From NCBI RefSeq assembly GCF_001953865.1, contig NZ_MQUQ01000008.1, forward strand, positions 120,738-184,737: a stretch of 64,000 nucleotides of DNA, in the 5' to 3' direction. The notes under the pieces were generated by a model. The model did not search any database. It saw only the letters and a list, made by a program, of their open reading frames with translations, and was not told the origin of the DNA. This DNA comes from Amycolatopsis coloradensis. GTDB taxonomy: Bacteria > Actinomycetota > Actinomycetes > Mycobacteriales > Pseudonocardiaceae. Positions 63,599-64,000 of the stretch are shown piece by piece (the first letter of the stretch is position 1; every line of letters starts with the position of its first letter). The translations under genes were made by a program, and so were the position numbers.

Positions 63599-64000
63599 TC
63601 AGCTCTCCCGCTCGACGGCGGACTCGATGGCGGGCTGGCGGCGGGAGCGGAACACCCAGCCGCGCAGCAACAGGAAACGCACGACGGTGGCCGCGAGGTT
63701 CGCGAGCACCAGCGCGGTGATCTCGAGCGGCAACCCCGATGCGGACAGCGAATGCACGAAGGCGAGCGCGCCGCTGGTGAGCCCGAGCCCGATGCCGAAC
63801 ACGATCAGACCTTGGAATTGGTGCAGTCCGGAGCCTTTCCGGCCGCGGATGCCGAAGGTCAGGCGCCGGTTGAGCGTGGTGTTGCCGATCGCCGTCACCA
63901 GCAGGGCCACGAGGTTCGCCGTCTGTGCGCCGGTGAACGTCCGCAGCAGCAGGAAAAGCACGAGGTAGGCGATGGTGCTGGCGACGCCGACGGCGGCGAA
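63599..64000 (-). CDS. GtrA family membrane protein, cut by the right edge
   Basis: The reverse strand is open from 64000 to a stop at 63599, giving 133 C-terminal residues with no stop. Membrane segments are STIAYLVLFLLLRTF, TANLVALLVTAIGNTTLNRRLTFG, LIVFGIGLGLTSGALAF and LVLANLAATVVRFLLLRGWVF. NTTLNRRLTFG and ending RGWVF are typical of GtrA proteins, which help flip polyprenyl-phosphate sugars or lie fused to glycosyltransferases. It faces away from the cluster and is probably unrelated. Confidence 0.85.
   Translation of the reverse strand, partial: FAAVGVASTIAYLVLFLLLRTFTGAQTANLVALLVTAIGNTTLNRRLTFGIRGRKGSGLHQFQGLIVFGIGLGLTSGALAFVHSLSASGLPLEITALVLANLAATVVRFLLLRGWVFRSRRQPAIESAVERES

Noticed and set aside
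1..64000. CRISPR array, rRNA, tRNA, replication origin or transposase genes
   Set aside because: None seen: no regularly spaced direct repeats, no rRNA-like stretches, no transposase or integrase motifs.

Overview
The window is about 70% GC with dense genes, GTG/TTG starts and many stop/start overlaps. A DUF5753 helix-turn-helix regulator, a giant SARP regulator, the order rel-apt-secF-secD-yajC-ruvB-ruvA-ruvC-yebC-pdxT and an enediyne polyketide locus point to an actinomycete. The best guess is Pseudonocardiales, probably Amycolatopsis; genus is inference, since there is no rRNA or tRNA here.

Layout. 1-11.6 kb is accessory: a CYTH/CHAD protein cut by the left edge, a DUF5753 regulator, an erythromycin-esterase-family protein, an AfsR-like SARP, a divergent PfpI/GlxA pair, a YibE/F membrane protein, a two-TM protein and a metallo-beta-lactamase-fold hydrolase. 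11.7-27.5 kb is the housekeeping chromosome: cyclophilin, rel, apt, secF, secD, yajC, ruvB, ruvA, ruvC, yebC, pdxT. Its ancestral order is interrupted by a secreted metzincin, a crotonase-like protein, a cupin protein and a DUF4262 protein. 27.5-33.5 kb holds AzlCD amino-acid export with an XRE-cupin regulator, an APC permease divergent from a TetR/P1-peptidase pair, and an alpha/beta hydrolase.

33.9-63.1 kb is the main find: a compact, apparently complete, uncharacterised enediyne biosynthetic cluster. It has the iterative PksE (KS-AT-ACP-KR-DH-PPTase), its hot-dog thioesterase, tandem DUF1702/UnbL proteins, UnbV and UnbU. Genes typical of nine-membered enediynes are present: E6-like flavin reductase, E7-like P450, E8/E9 pair, SgcJ-like protein, epoxide hydrolase. 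There is also an AhpD-like protein, an acyl-CoA carboxylase beta subunit, an MFS exporter and an AraC regulator. Candidate tailoring enzymes are a TauD-type dioxygenase, an FAD monooxygenase, a second P450 and an aminotransferase. I see no apoprotein, glycosyltransferase, deoxysugar or aromatic-unit gene, so the product is probably small and undecorated or uses genes elsewhere. The working model is that PksE and thioesterase make the polyene; UnbL/V/U, E6-E9 and P450s convert it to the core; the epoxide hydrolase and tailoring enzymes finish it; the MFS pump exports it. A GtrA-family gene is cut by the right edge.

Across the window intergenic spaces carry long nested inverted repeats. Three copies share outer motifs (GAAGGC-TCCTTGCCT and CCGGCAAAGTC-like) around a copy-specific hairpin, and two more loci have perfect 23-bp arms. 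They look like a family of MITE-like or terminator-like elements.
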